DNA of 64,000 bases from Halalkalicoccus sp. CG83 (GCF_037081715.1 NZ_JAZDDH010000001.1:2356001-2420000), one strand, 5' to 3'; counted from the stretch's first letter, positions 25,937 through 34,619 are shown. Made by a program: numbers and translations. The notes: generated by a model from the letters alone, not told the origin.

Positions 25937-26425
25937 ATGGCAATCCGGGGAGCGACGACCGACGACATCGAAGGCATCAGGCGGGTCGCCCGGCAGTCCT
26001 GGCGAACGGACTACCCGGAGATACTGAGCCGCGAGACGGCAGAGGAGGCGGTCGAGGAATGGTACGACCCTGACCGTCTCGAGGAGGAGATCGAGAGCAC
26101 CGATGCGCTGATCGCGGTGTTCGAGACGGTCGACGGCGACATCGGCGGGTTCGCTCAGATCGTCTGGGACGCGCAAACGGGCACCGTCCTCCGCCTGTAC
26201 GTCGCACCGGATCACCGCGGTCGGGGGATCGGAACAGATCTGCTGACGTGGACGGTCGATGCGCTCGCCGACCGGGACGTCGAGCGAGTTCGAGCGTTGG
26301 TCCTCAGCGAGAACGAACCGGGAAACGCCTTCTACCGATCGTTCGGCTTCGAGAAAACGGGGGAGGGCCGGACGACGATCGGCGACGATGCCTACCGCGA
26401 GAACACCTACTCGATGCCGGTGTAG
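25937..26425 (+). CDS. GNAT family N-acetyltransferase
   Basis: A 162-residue single-domain acetyltransferase. The acetyl-CoA-binding motif A VLRLYVAPDHRGRGIGTDLL (about 90-110) and the later NEPGNAFYRSFGFEKTGE segment are typical of RimI-like or small-molecule GNATs. ATG 25937 starts MAIRGATTDD; a GTG five codons upstream is possible. Substrate unknown. Composition returns here to the GC-rich style of the chromosome, suggesting the accessory segment ends just before it. Confidence 0.85.
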   Translation: MAIRGATTDDIEGIRRVARQSWRTDYPEILSRETAEEAVEEWYDPDRLEEEIESTDALIAVFETVDGDIGGFAQIVWDAQTGTVLRLYVAPDHRGRGIGTDLLTWTVDALADRDVERVRALVLSENEPGNAFYRSFGFEKTGEGRTTIGDDAYRENTYSMPV

Positions 26426-26565
26426 TACCGCTCTCGCCGGGATCGACGCCAGTTCGTGGAGGATCCCGCCGCGTTCCGATCGACTCGCGTGATCGACTCG
26501 ACGATCCTCGCGAGAGTCACTGTCGTCGATCGAGGAGATTGCCGTTCTGACGGCACTACGCGCCA

Positions 26566-26607
26566 GTTCCGTCGATCGGATTCACCGATCCGACGGAACC
26601 TTAATAC
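26566..26607 (+). promoter_or_regulatory. Promoter of the acyl-CoA mutase gene with 14-bp inverted repeat
   Basis: An almost perfect inverted repeat (left arm 26566-26579, right arm 26585-26599, one bulged base, five-base centre) runs straight into the TATA-like cttaatac (26600-26607), 25 bases before ATG 26632. The arms begin gttccgtcg and end cgacggaac. A dimeric regulator bound here would touch the BRE/TATA region. Confidence 0.5.
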
Positions 26608-26631
26608 AGAACCGTGACAAAGGACGCGACC

Positions 26632-28338
26632 ATGTACGACGACGACGAGCTCTCCCAGATACGGGAGTCGAAGTCCCGGTGGAAGGAGGAGACCCTCGAT
26701 CCGCTGCTCGAGGCCCACGGGGAGCGAAAGGAGCGCTTCGCGACCGTCTCGAACCTCGAGGTCGACCGGCTCTACACGCCCGACGACGTCGCCGACCTCG
26801 ACTACGAGGCGGATCTCGGCTTTCCCGGCGAGGAGCCCTACACCCGCGGACCGTACCCGACGATGTACCGGGGACGGACGTGGACGATGCGCCAGTTCGC
26901 GGGCTTCGGCACCGCCGAGGAGACCAACGAGCGCTTTCACTATCTGATCGACGAGGGCCAGACGGGACTGTCGGTGGCGTTCGACATGCCCGCGTTGATG
27001 GGCAAGGACTCCGACGACCCCCTCTCGGAGGGCGAGGTCGGAAAGGAGGGCGTCGCCGTCGACACGCTGCGCGACATGGAGGTGCTGTTCGACGGGATCG
27101 ACGTCGGCGAGGTCTCGACGAGCTTCACCATCAACCCCTCGGCCGCGGTGATCTACGCGATGTACGTCGCGCTCGCCGACCAGCAGGGCGTCCCCCGTGA
27201 GGAGGTGCGCGGTACCCTCCAGAACGACATGCTCAAGGAGTTCATCGCCCAGAAGGAGTGGGTCGTCCCCCCGGAGCCCTCCCTGAAGGTGGTCACCGAC
27301 ACCATCGAGTTCGCCGTCGAGGAGACCCCGAAGTTCAGTCCGGTATCGATTTCGGGCTACCACATCCGCGAGGCCGGCTCCACCGCCGTTCAGGAGCTCG
27401 CCTTCACGCTCGCGGACGGCTTCGCTTACGTCGAGGACTGTCTCGACCGAGGACTCGAGATCGATTCGTTCGCCCCGCAGCTCTCCTTCTTCTTCAACTC
27501 CCACAACTCCATCTTCGAGGAGGTCGCGAAGTTCCGCGCCGGCCGGCGGATCTACGCCCGGCTCATGGACGAGTGGTACGACGCCGAGCGACCCGAATCC
27601 AAGCGGATGAAGTTCCACACCCAGACGGCAGGCCAGTCGCTCACGGCCCAGCAGCCGCTCAACAACGTCGCCCGCGTGACGATCCAGGCGCTCGCGGGCG
27701 TCCTCGGCGGGACCCAGAGCCTCCACACCAACTCCTTCGACGAGGCGCTTGCGCTGCCCTCCGAGGAGGCGGTACGGGTCGCGCTCCGAACCCAGCAGAT
27801 CATCGCCGAGGAGTCGGGCGCCGCCGACATCGTCGACCCATTGGGAGGGAGCTTCGCGATCGAGGCGCTGACCGACGAGACCGAACGTCGGACGATGGAG
27901 TATCTAGAGGAGATCCGCGAGATGGGCGAGGGCTCGGTCCGCGACGGCGTCCTCCGGGGGATCTCGGAGGGCTACTTCCACCGCGAGATCCAGGACGCCT
28001 CCTACGAGTACCAGGAGCGCGTCGACCGCGGCGAGGAGGTCGTCGTCGGCGTCAACCGCTACACGATCGAGGAGGACACGAGCCCCGAGGTCCTCCACGT
28101 CGACGAGCAGGCCGCCGCCGAACGCCAGTTCGAGCGACTCGAGGAGGTCAAGGAGGAACGCGACGATAGCGCAGTCGAGACGTGTCTCTCGGAGCTGCAG
28201 TCGGCGGTCCGCGACGGGGAGAACGTGATGCCGTACGTCGTCGACGCGGTGAAGGCCTACGCGACGATGGGCGAGATCATGGACGTCTTCGAGGCCGAGC
28301 ACGGCCGGTACCAGGAGACCGCCGGGCTGGCACGCTGA
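26632..28338 (+). CDS. B12-dependent acyl-CoA mutase large subunit, isobutyryl-CoA mutase-like
   Basis: A 568-residue TIM-barrel subunit of the methylmalonyl-CoA mutase family without the C-terminal B12 domain, as usual in archaea, where the cobalamin subunit is separate. Numbering coincides with the Propionibacterium mutase: S114, Q197, Y243 and H244 are conserved. The two substrate-carboxylate residues are changed: F89 (RQFAGF) replaces Tyr89 and Q207 (IAQKEW) replaces Arg207. That Phe/Gln pair is known from isobutyryl-CoA mutase, which interconverts isobutyryl- and n-butyryl-CoA. Automatic naming as methylmalonyl-CoA mutase may therefore be wrong. The acyl-CoA synthetase next door (59 bases) could supply its substrate. 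A candidate B12-binding partner is at 47650. Confidence 0.9.
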   Translation: MYDDDELSQIRESKSRWKEETLDPLLEAHGERKERFATVSNLEVDRLYTPDDVADLDYEADLGFPGEEPYTRGPYPTMYRGRTWTMRQFAGFGTAEETNERFHYLIDEGQTGLSVAFDMPALMGKDSDDPLSEGEVGKEGVAVDTLRDMEVLFDGIDVGEVSTSFTINPSAAVIYAMYVALADQQGVPREEVRGTLQNDMLKEFIAQKEWVVPPEPSLKVVTDTIEFAVEETPKFSPVSISGYHIREAGSTAVQELAFTLADGFAYVEDCLDRGLEIDSFAPQLSFFFNSHNSIFEEVAKFRAGRRIYARLMDEWYDAERPESKRMKFHTQTAGQSLTAQQPLNNVARVTIQALAGVLGGTQSLHTNSFDEALALPSEEAVRVALRTQQIIAEESGAADIVDPLGGSFAIEALTDETERRTMEYLEEIREMGEGSVRDGVLRGISEGYFHREIQDASYEYQERVDRGEEVVVGVNRYTIEEDTSPEVLHVDEQAAAERQFERLEEVKEERDDSAVETCLSELQSAVRDGENVMPYVVDAVKAYATMGEIMDVFEAEHGRYQETAGLAR

Positions 28339-28360
28339 TCGCGTGCGGACTCGACGGAAA

Positions 28361-28369
28361 CGTATATCA
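28361..28369 (+). promoter_or_regulatory. TATA-like box of the second acyl-CoA synthetase
   Basis: cgtatatca lies about 30 bases before ATG 28398 in the 59-base gap behind the mutase gene, so the synthetase can be transcribed on its own. Confidence 0.45.
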
Positions 28370-28397
28370 CGATTTGTGAGTAACTTCGAACCAGACC

Positions 28398-30008
28398 ATG
28401 CACAAGCCACTGCTGACGACGGATTTTCTAGATCGTGCACGGAATCACTACGGCGATCAGGAGGCCGTCGTGGCGACGACGGGCGAGCGCTTCACCTACG
28501 AGGAGCTCGGCGACCGGGTCGACCGGCTCTCGGCGGCCCTCCAGGAGCGCGGCGTCGAGAAGGGCGACCGGGTGGCGGTGCTGGATCCGAACACCCACTA
28601 TCACCTCGAGGCCGCCTACGCGATCATGCAGCTCGGAGCGATTCACACGCCGCTCAACTACCGCCTGGTGCCGGACGACTTCGAGTACATCCTCGACGAC
28701 GCGGGCGTGACGGCGATCGTCGCCGACCACGAACACGCAGAGAAGGTCGAACCGATCCGCGAGTCGGTGCCGACCGAGCTCTACGTCTCGAACGACGCCG
28801 ACGCCACGGAGGGCGACTGGGAGGACTACGAGGCGCTCATCGACCGCGAGGGCGAGTACGATCGCCCCGAGATGAGCGAGGACGACGTCATCACGATCAA
28901 CTACACCTCGGGGACGACCGGCGATCCCAAGGGGGTGTGTCGGACCCACCGCGCGGAGACGATCCACGCCTATCTGGTCAGCACCCACCAGGAGATCCGC
29001 GACGACGACGTCTACCTCTGGACGCTGCCGATGTTCCACGTCAACGGCTGGGGCCACATCTACGCCATCACGGGCATGGGCGCGAGACACGTCTGTACCC
29101 GCGGGGTCGACGCCGAGGGGATCTTCGAGGCCATCCGCCAGGAGGACGTCTCGTACATGTGTGCGGCGCCGACGGTGCTCAACATGCTGAGCGACTACTA
29201 CGACGAGCACGACCCCGAGACCATCGGCGCGAACCCCGTCCGGGTCGCGACCGCCGGTGCGGCGCCGCCCGAGGCGACCATCCGGGCCGTCGAGGACGAG
29301 TTCGGCTGGTATCTCAAACACGTCTACGGCGCGACCGAGACCGGCCCGCTGATCACGACCTCCGACTGTCGACGCCTCTTCGACGAGGACGCCTCGGAGC
29401 GGTTCTCGATCAAGAAACGCCAGGGACTGGGCTACCTCGGCACCGACGTGCGAGTGGTCGACGAGGACGGCGAGGACGTCCCCCGCGACGACGCCACCAT
29501 CGGCGAGATCGTCGTCCGGGGCAACCAGGTGATGGACAGCTACTGGGAGAAGCCCGAGGCGACCGAGGAGGCGTTCAACGATCGGCTGGAGGGCTACTAC
29601 CACACGGGCGATCTCGCCATGGTGGACGAACACGGGATGCTCTCGATCCAGGACCGGAAGAAGGACATCATCATCTCCGGCGGCGAGAACATCTCTACCA
29701 TCGAGCTCGAGGACACGCTGTTCGACCACCCCGAGGTGGCCGACGCGGCGGTGATCCCCGCACCCAGCGAGAAGTGGGGTGAGACGCCGAAGGCGTTCAT
29801 CGTACCCGCCAGCGGCGACCCCAACGACCCGGGCGTGACTCCCGAGGAGATCACGGAGTTCACCCGCGAGCGCCTGGCGGGCTACAAGGTCATCCACGAG
29901 GTCGAGTTCGTCAAAAACCTCCCCACGACGGCGACCGGCAAGACCCAGAAGTTCGAGCTCCGCGAGCGCGAGTGGGAGGACGAGGAGAGCATGGTGGGTC
30001 AAGGGTGA
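28398..30008 (+). CDS. Acyl-CoA synthetase (AMP-forming)
   Basis: A 536-residue ANL-superfamily ligase with YTSGTTGDPKGV, YGATETGP, YYHTGDLAMVD, KKDIIISGGENISTIELE and TATGKTQKFELRE carrying the catalytic Lys. It is a paralogue of the protein at 18773-20371. Location directly after the acyl-CoA mutase suggests activation of a short or branched acid such as isobutyrate or butyrate, which is inference. TATA-like box about 30 bases upstream of the ATG. Confidence 0.9.
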   Translation: MHKPLLTTDFLDRARNHYGDQEAVVATTGERFTYEELGDRVDRLSAALQERGVEKGDRVAVLDPNTHYHLEAAYAIMQLGAIHTPLNYRLVPDDFEYILDDAGVTAIVADHEHAEKVEPIRESVPTELYVSNDADATEGDWEDYEALIDREGEYDRPEMSEDDVITINYTSGTTGDPKGVCRTHRAETIHAYLVSTHQEIRDDDVYLWTLPMFHVNGWGHIYAITGMGARHVCTRGVDAEGIFEAIRQEDVSYMCAAPTVLNMLSDYYDEHDPETIGANPVRVATAGAAPPEATIRAVEDEFGWYLKHVYGATETGPLITTSDCRRLFDEDASERFSIKKRQGLGYLGTDVRVVDEDGEDVPRDDATIGEIVVRGNQVMDSYWEKPEATEEAFNDRLEGYYHTGDLAMVDEHGMLSIQDRKKDIIISGGENISTIELEDTLFDHPEVADAAVIPAPSEKWGETPKAFIVPASGDPNDPGVTPEEITEFTRERLAGYKVIHEVEFVKNLPTTATGKTQKFELREREWEDEESMVGQG

Positions 30009-30144
30009 GTGCGGGTACCCGCCGTTTCGACACCGTGCCACGCCGCCGTGAGACGGGCGGCGCTACCGATACCTCACGGGTGGGGCCGTCGAACGCGCGG
30101 GACGTCGCCGGGACGCTCGGTACTCCCAGCGCACTGCCCGACGG

Positions 30145-30411
30145 TCAGTCCTCGGGGGCGACGTACATCACGAGAAGCAGGAGCACCCCGAACACGACCC
30201 CGATCGTGACCGCCCCGTAGACGGCGAGACCGATCGGGGTCGGCGGGATCGGTATCAGGCCGAACAGCGCGACCGACTGGAGGTCCTCGACGACGATCCC
30301 GAGGATGATCCCCATCACGGCGGCGAACGCGACCAGTCCGGCGTAGATGGCGACGACGACTCGACGACCCGGGACGCGACCGGCATCCTCGGCGACGGCG
30401 GATTCGTTCAC
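30145..30411 (-). CDS. Small membrane protein of the oxidase region
   Basis: An 88-residue protein with two hydrophobic segments (about 18-42 and 60-84) and a short polar N-terminus. It resembles the small uncharacterised membrane proteins that haloarchaea encode beside cytochrome oxidase genes. No catalytic motif. The 136 bases between it and the acyl-CoA synthetase hold nothing I can identify. Confidence 0.6.
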   Translation of the reverse strand: MNESAVAEDAGRVPGRRVVVAIYAGLVAFAAVMGIILGIVVEDLQSVALFGLIPIPPTPIGLAVYGAVTIGVVFGVLLLLVMYVAPED

Positions 30412-30469
30412 GGGCGCGGTTAGGACGGCGAAGCGATGAGGCTTTCCCTCCTACGGCCGGAGCGTGTAC

Positions 30470-30574
30470 ATGCTCGACAGAGAGCTGACCGAAAAGGAGC
30501 TGCTGGCGCTCGTTCTCGGAGGCATCGCCGTGCTGATGGCGGTGACGGCGTTCTTCATCGTCGCGACGGGCTGA
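30470..30574 (+). CDS. 34-residue single-helix membrane protein
   Basis: A very short gene starting at ATG 30470 that encodes an acidic N-terminus (LDRELTEKE) followed by one hydrophobic helix (about residues 10-33). It lies between the divergent small membrane protein gene and the convergent cox1. Size and composition resemble the tiny accessory subunits of haem-copper oxidases. It is short enough to be chance, but the charged-then-hydrophobic pattern and the gap it fills favour a real gene. Confidence 0.5.
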   Translation: MLDRELTEKELLALVLGGIAVLMAVTAFFIVATG

Positions 30575-30613
30575 GACGGAAGAGAACGAGAACGGCTTCG
30601 TGACCGACTCCGA

Positions 30614-32374
30614 CTACTCCTCGACGTCGTCCGCTCGACCGCCGTCGGTCATCGCCTCGGCCTCCTCGCCGCCGTCCGCGAGCCTCGTTTCGATCTTGCG
30701 CTCGAACCAGGTCCACTCGTTGGTCGTGAGCCCGTCCTCCTTGAGGTGCCACGGATCGCCGTTCTGGATGAGCGGCCCCTCGAGGTACGACTGGACCATG
30801 TTCCAGAGGAAGACGATACCGCCGATGAAGATGAGGAAGGCGCCGACGGTCGTGATCTGGTGGAGCGTGGCGAAGCCGGGCAGGTACTCCGCGTATCGCC
30901 GGGGCATGCCGCCGTAGCCCAGCAGGATCATGGCGAAGAACGTCACGTTCGTTCCGACGAACGAGAGCCAGAAGTGGATGAGTCCGAGCTTACGCTGGTA
31001 CATCCGCCCCGTGACGAGCGGGAACCAGTAATAGACGCCCGCGAACAGCCCGAACGCGATCGCGCCCATCACGATGTAGTGGAAGTGACCGACCACGTAG
31101 TAGGTCGCGTGGAGGACCTTATCGACCGGGATGGAGGCGAGGAACACGCCGGTGACGCCGCCGATGATGAAGTTCGAGACGAACCCCAGACAGAACAGCA
31201 TCGGTACGGTCGTCCGGAGGCGACCCGCCCATAGGGTGGTGATCCAGTTGAAGACCTTCACCGCACTGGGCACCGCGATGGCGAGCGACACCGCCATGAA
31301 CGCCGACCGGATGCGGGGGTCGATGCCCGTGGTGAACATGTGGTGGGCCCAGACGCCAAAGGAGAGAACGCCGATCGCGAGCGTCGAGTAGACGACGAAC
31401 TTGAATCCGAAGAGCTTCCGGCCCGCGAAGCGGGGCAGGATCAGGCTGATCAGCCCCATCGGCGGCAGTACGAGGATGTAGACCTCGGGATGGCCGAAGA
31501 ACCAGAAGAGGTGCTGGTAGAGGATATAGCCGCCGCCGTCGGTGGTGAAGAACGTCGTCCCGAGGTTCCGGTCCAGCAGCAGCATGATCAGGACGCTGCC
31601 GAGCAGCGGGAACGCGAAGAGGATGAGTCCCGACTGGGTGAGCATCGTCCAGGAGAAGATGTCGAGGCGCTCCCAGCCGACGTCGGGCGCACGCTCGGTG
31701 AAGATGGTCGCGATGAAGTTGATCGCACCCATCGTGGCACTGATCCCCGAGAGGTGCAGTCCCAGCAGCATGAAGTCAACGCCGAGTACACCCTGCTCGA
31801 TCGACAGCGGCGGGTACATCGTCCAGCCGGTCTGGGCCGGTTCGACGCCGACCGAGAGCAGAAGGAACGGGATCCAGATCAGGATCCCCGCCACCGGCAG
31901 CAGCCAGAACGCGATGGCGTTGACCCGGGGGAAGGCCATGTCGTCGGCGCCGATCAGGAGCGGAATGAAGTAGTTCGCGAACGCCGCGATCATCGGCGTC
32001 CCGAACAGGAACAGCATCGTGATGCCGTGGCTCGTCATCAGCGCGTTGTACGTCGTGGCTTCGAGCAGCACCGATTCGGGGGTGAACAGCTCGGTTCGCA
32101 TGAGCGTCGCCATCGCTCCACCCCACGCCAGCGCGAACGTCCCGAACAGGCCGTAGAGGATGCCGATGTCCTTGTGATCGACGGTGGTGAGCCATCGGAC
32201 GATGCCGCCGGGTTTCTCCTCGGTCTCGTAGGCAGTATCGTCGACGGCGCGCCCGCCAGCGGTCGTCAGCGGCGCGTAGGATCGCCAGTCCTCGAGGCGG
32301 ACGATCCAACCGGCCACCGCCAGCAGGAACAACCCCATCAACACTGTCAAGACTATCTGCCCGTCTACCTGCAT
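30614..32374 (-). CDS. coxA: Haem-copper oxidase subunit I (A1/aa3 type)
   Basis: A 586-residue catalytic subunit of the terminal oxidase that reduces O2 to water and pumps protons. Haem-ligand histidines occur in TSHGITMLFLFG and VVGHFHYIVMG; CuB and cross-linked His-Tyr lie in FFGHPEVYILVLPP; further CuB histidines are in WAHHMFTTG. The Glu in GHPEV marks the A1 family with a D-channel. It has about 13-14 helices, with an additional N-terminal helix (1-26) ahead of the WLTTVDHKDIGILYG start of the canonical domain. Encoded opposite to subunits III and, in the next block, near II. Confidence 0.95.
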   Translation of the reverse strand: MQVDGQIVLTVLMGLFLLAVAGWIVRLEDWRSYAPLTTAGGRAVDDTAYETEEKPGGIVRWLTTVDHKDIGILYGLFGTFALAWGGAMATLMRTELFTPESVLLEATTYNALMTSHGITMLFLFGTPMIAAFANYFIPLLIGADDMAFPRVNAIAFWLLPVAGILIWIPFLLLSVGVEPAQTGWTMYPPLSIEQGVLGVDFMLLGLHLSGISATMGAINFIATIFTERAPDVGWERLDIFSWTMLTQSGLILFAFPLLGSVLIMLLLDRNLGTTFFTTDGGGYILYQHLFWFFGHPEVYILVLPPMGLISLILPRFAGRKLFGFKFVVYSTLAIGVLSFGVWAHHMFTTGIDPRIRSAFMAVSLAIAVPSAVKVFNWITTLWAGRLRTTVPMLFCLGFVSNFIIGGVTGVFLASIPVDKVLHATYYVVGHFHYIVMGAIAFGLFAGVYYWFPLVTGRMYQRKLGLIHFWLSFVGTNVTFFAMILLGYGGMPRRYAEYLPGFATLHQITTVGAFLIFIGGIVFLWNMVQSYLEGPLIQNGDPWHLKEDGLTTNEWTWFERKIETRLADGGEEAEAMTDGGRADDVEE

Positions 32375-32497
32375 GAACCATGCTCAGCGGTGGAGCGTAA
32401 TGAAAGGTTAGGTTCCGCCCCGCGACGGATCGTGCGACCGCGGGACGGCAACGCTTCGCTCGCTACGATCTACCCGCGCCGTCGGGTTGGGTCGGAG

Positions 32498-32725
32498 TTA
32501 GATGCGCTTCGCGGTCGCGTACGTGAGGTGGAGCAGTCCCCAGATCATGCTGATCATGATCGTCCACATGTAGATGCTCATCAGCGACCCGTCACGCCAG
32601 CCCTGAGGCGTCGCCACCGCGAAGAGGAGGAAGAAGAACAGCAGGATGCCGAACGGGACGAGGTTCACCGTCGAGTCGAGCAAGGTCTCCTTGTTGAACA
32701 CTCGGTCGTCGAGCAGTCGGCTCAT
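32498..32725 (-). CDS. Small oxidase-associated membrane protein (DUF6684-like)
   Basis: A 75-residue protein with two hydrophobic helices (about 22-42 and 48-70). It belongs to a haloarchaeal family found next to cox1; the DUF assignment is from memory. ATG 32725 is preferred because a TATA-like element (ctatttgat) lies about 30 bases upstream on this strand; ATG 32746 would leave only about 10 bases. Probably an accessory or assembly protein of the oxidase. Confidence 0.6.
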   Translation of the reverse strand: MSRLLDDRVFNKETLLDSTVNLVPFGILLFFFLLFAVATPQGWRDGSLMSIYMWTIMISMIWGLLHLTYATAKRI

Positions 32726-32774
32726 ATACGCCGGCTTCGAGAGCATCGATCAAATAGGTAGTGGTTCGCCGGTC

Positions 32775-33155
32775 CTACAGCGCCGCCCGATCGCGAAGGA
32801 GGACCCGACCCAGGATCGACCCTCCCATACAGAGTACGCCCGCGATCGCGATCGCGACCGCGCGGAGGCCGACGTCGATGGCGCCGCCGTCGCCCGGATA
32901 GAGGAGCATGATCGCGATGCCGATGACGGCGAGGAGCATGCCCAGTCCGCCGACGAACGGCCACGGCGTCGCGAGGTAGCCCGCCTCGTTCAGGATGCCG
33001 GCGATGCTGCCGACGAACAGGAGCAGTCCGCCGACCGCGAACGCGACCACGTCGAGGAACACCCCCACCTCGGCGATCGCGAGTCCGACCGCGATGAACA
33101 GGGGCCAGGGGCTCGCCTTTCGGTACTGATCGCTCAGCCCGGGTTGTTCTTCCAT
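32775..33155 (-). CDS. Multi-helix membrane protein of the oxidase region
   Basis: A 126-residue protein starting MEEQPGLSDQYRKASPWPLF and followed by four hydrophobic helices with glycine-rich faces. It is encoded between the small cox-linked membrane protein and the zinc-finger membrane protein on the same strand. The family is a haloarchaeal DUF without known function; the neighbourhood suggests oxidase biogenesis. Confidence 0.6.
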   Translation of the reverse strand: MEEQPGLSDQYRKASPWPLFIAVGLAIAEVGVFLDVVAFAVGGLLLFVGSIAGILNEAGYLATPWPFVGGLGMLLAVIGIAIMLLYPGDGGAIDVGLRAVAIAIAGVLCMGGSILGRVLLRDRAAL

Positions 33156-33193
33156 GTCTCCGGTAGGGACCTCGCCCTCGAAAACCCATCGAA

Positions 33194-33454
33194 CTACGCG
33201 ATGGCGAGATAGAGATAGAGAAACGTGAAGTAGAGCGCGATCAGCATCGCGAGCGCCTTCAGTCGAAATCGCTTGATCTCGGCGGTCTCCGAACGGTACT
33301 CGGAGACGAACGCCTCGCGTTCCCCGTCCGTGAGCCGGTCGTAGTGTTCGAGACCGACGTGGAGGACGCGGTATCGCGCGCGGGAGAACGGCCGGCCGCA
33401 GTGTGGACACGCCTTCGCGTCCTCGGCGTCGCGGTCGAACGCGGGCTCCGACAT
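33194..33454 (-). CDS. C2H2 zinc-finger protein with C-terminal membrane helix
   Basis: An 86-residue protein. Residues about 16-38 contain C-x2-C-x12-H-x4-H (CPHCGRPFS to LHVGLEH), a C2H2 zinc-finger pattern. A charged helix follows, then a single C-terminal hydrophobic helix (about 66-86), so the finger is tethered to the membrane. Its gene lies in the cox1-linked minus-strand set, divergent from cox3 with about 90 bases between. A role in copper or haem delivery, or in oxidase assembly, is inference. Confidence 0.65.
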   Translation of the reverse strand: MSEPAFDRDAEDAKACPHCGRPFSRARYRVLHVGLEHYDRLTDGEREAFVSEYRSETAEIKRFRLKALAMLIALYFTFLYLYLAIA

Positions 33455-33515
33455 GGTCGGCCGTAGCCGGCGGGGGAGGTTGTAGCTTGCGACCCAGGCG
33501 GACGTGGTTGGGAGG

Positions 33516-33524
33516 CTTTTTGGT
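33516..33524 (+). promoter_or_regulatory. TATA-like box of cox3
   Basis: gctttttgg lies about 27 bases before ATG 33547 in the divergent gap between the zinc-finger gene and cox3. Confidence 0.45.
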
Positions 33525-33546
33525 AATCGACGCAGAAGCCACCTCC

Positions 33547-34455
33547 ATGACCGTCTCCGAAGACTCCGCGGACGACCACGGCCACCACCTCCCGGCCGTC
33601 GAGGACTGGCCGAAGGGGTTCGGCGAGGCCAGCTGGTGGCCGTTCATCACTGCGATCGGCGCCTCGGGCATCTACGTCGGAGCCGCGCTGACCATCCTCA
33701 GTCTGGGCGGGCTCCCGCTGTTGCCGGCCGTCGGCGGCGGCGTGTTCCTCGCGAGCGTCGGCGTCTTTCTCGTCGGGCTCTACGGCTGGACGTACCACGC
33801 GTTCATCAAGGCGTTCTGGGACGCGGACGCACACGGCGAGGACAACACCCTCCGGTGGGGGATGTTGCTCTTCCTCTGTACCGAGGTCGCGACGTTCGGC
33901 GCCGTGTTCGTCTACTACTTCCAGATCCGAGTCGCCGAGTGGCCGCCCGCCGACTTCGAGGTGATCGCCGGGCCGCTCGTCTCCGGAACGGTGACGCTCG
34001 GCTCCGTCCAGATCCCCATCGTCAGCGAGCTCGTCCTCGCGAACACGCTCATCCTGATCCTGAGCAGCGGTACCATCCACTGGGCGCACGTCCAGCTCCG
34101 AAAGGACAACCGACGGAACTTCATCCTCGGGCTCGCCGTGACGCTGCTTCTGGGCGTGATCTTCCTCGCCGGCCAGGGCTACGAGTACTACGAGTTCATC
34201 GTCCACTACGGCTTCACGCTCGCCGCCGCCGAGGAGGCGCTCTACGCCAGTGCCTTCTACGGACTGACCGGTCTGCACGGGCTGCACGTCTCCATGGGCG
34301 CGGTGCTCATCGCGATCGTGCTGGTCCGCGCGCTCTACGGCCAGTACTCCGCCGACCGACACACGAGCGTCAGCACCGTCTCGATGTACTGGCACTTCGT
34401 CGACGTCGTCTGGATCTTCCTCGTCGTCGTGCTGTACGTCGGCGCAGTGATCTGA
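33547..34455 (+). CDS. coxC: Haem-copper oxidase subunit III
   Basis: A 302-residue membrane subunit with seven predicted helices that stabilises subunit I and its proton uptake. Typical signatures are WGMLLFLCTEVATFGAVFVYYF, SSGTIHWAHVQLR, GQGYEYYEF, FYGLTGLHGLHVSMGA and the C-terminal WHFVDVVWIFLVVVLY. ATG 33547 is preferred over upstream in-frame codons because the TATA-like box lies between them. Confidence 0.94.
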   Translation: MTVSEDSADDHGHHLPAVEDWPKGFGEASWWPFITAIGASGIYVGAALTILSLGGLPLLPAVGGGVFLASVGVFLVGLYGWTYHAFIKAFWDADAHGEDNTLRWGMLLFLCTEVATFGAVFVYYFQIRVAEWPPADFEVIAGPLVSGTVTLGSVQIPIVSELVLANTLILILSSGTIHWAHVQLRKDNRRNFILGLAVTLLLGVIFLAGQGYEYYEFIVHYGFTLAAAEEALYASAFYGLTGLHGLHVSMGAVLIAIVLVRALYGQYSADRHTSVSTVSMYWHFVDVVWIFLVVVLYVGAVI

Positions 34456-34466
34456 CGGGAACGCGG

Positions 34467-34501
34467 ACGTCGACTTCTGTGGGGAGAAACCCCGTCGACG
34501 T
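34467..34501 (+). terminator. Stem-loop after cox3
   Basis: Twelve bases past the cox3 stop, acgtcgac (34467-34474) pairs with gtcgacgt (34494-34501), with an inner gggg/cccc stem (34481-34484, 34490-34493) around an agaaa loop. No T-run follows, so it may stop or process the transcript rather than act as a classical terminator. Confidence 0.35.
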
Positions 34502-34619
34502 TCAGCGGATCTACGACGTGAACGACGGAAGACAACTCTCCGACTGAACGATATCCGCTGTCAACGATCGGCCACGCTCCAATGCCCCCTACTGCGTCTC
34601 TTTTGAATCCAACCCTGAT

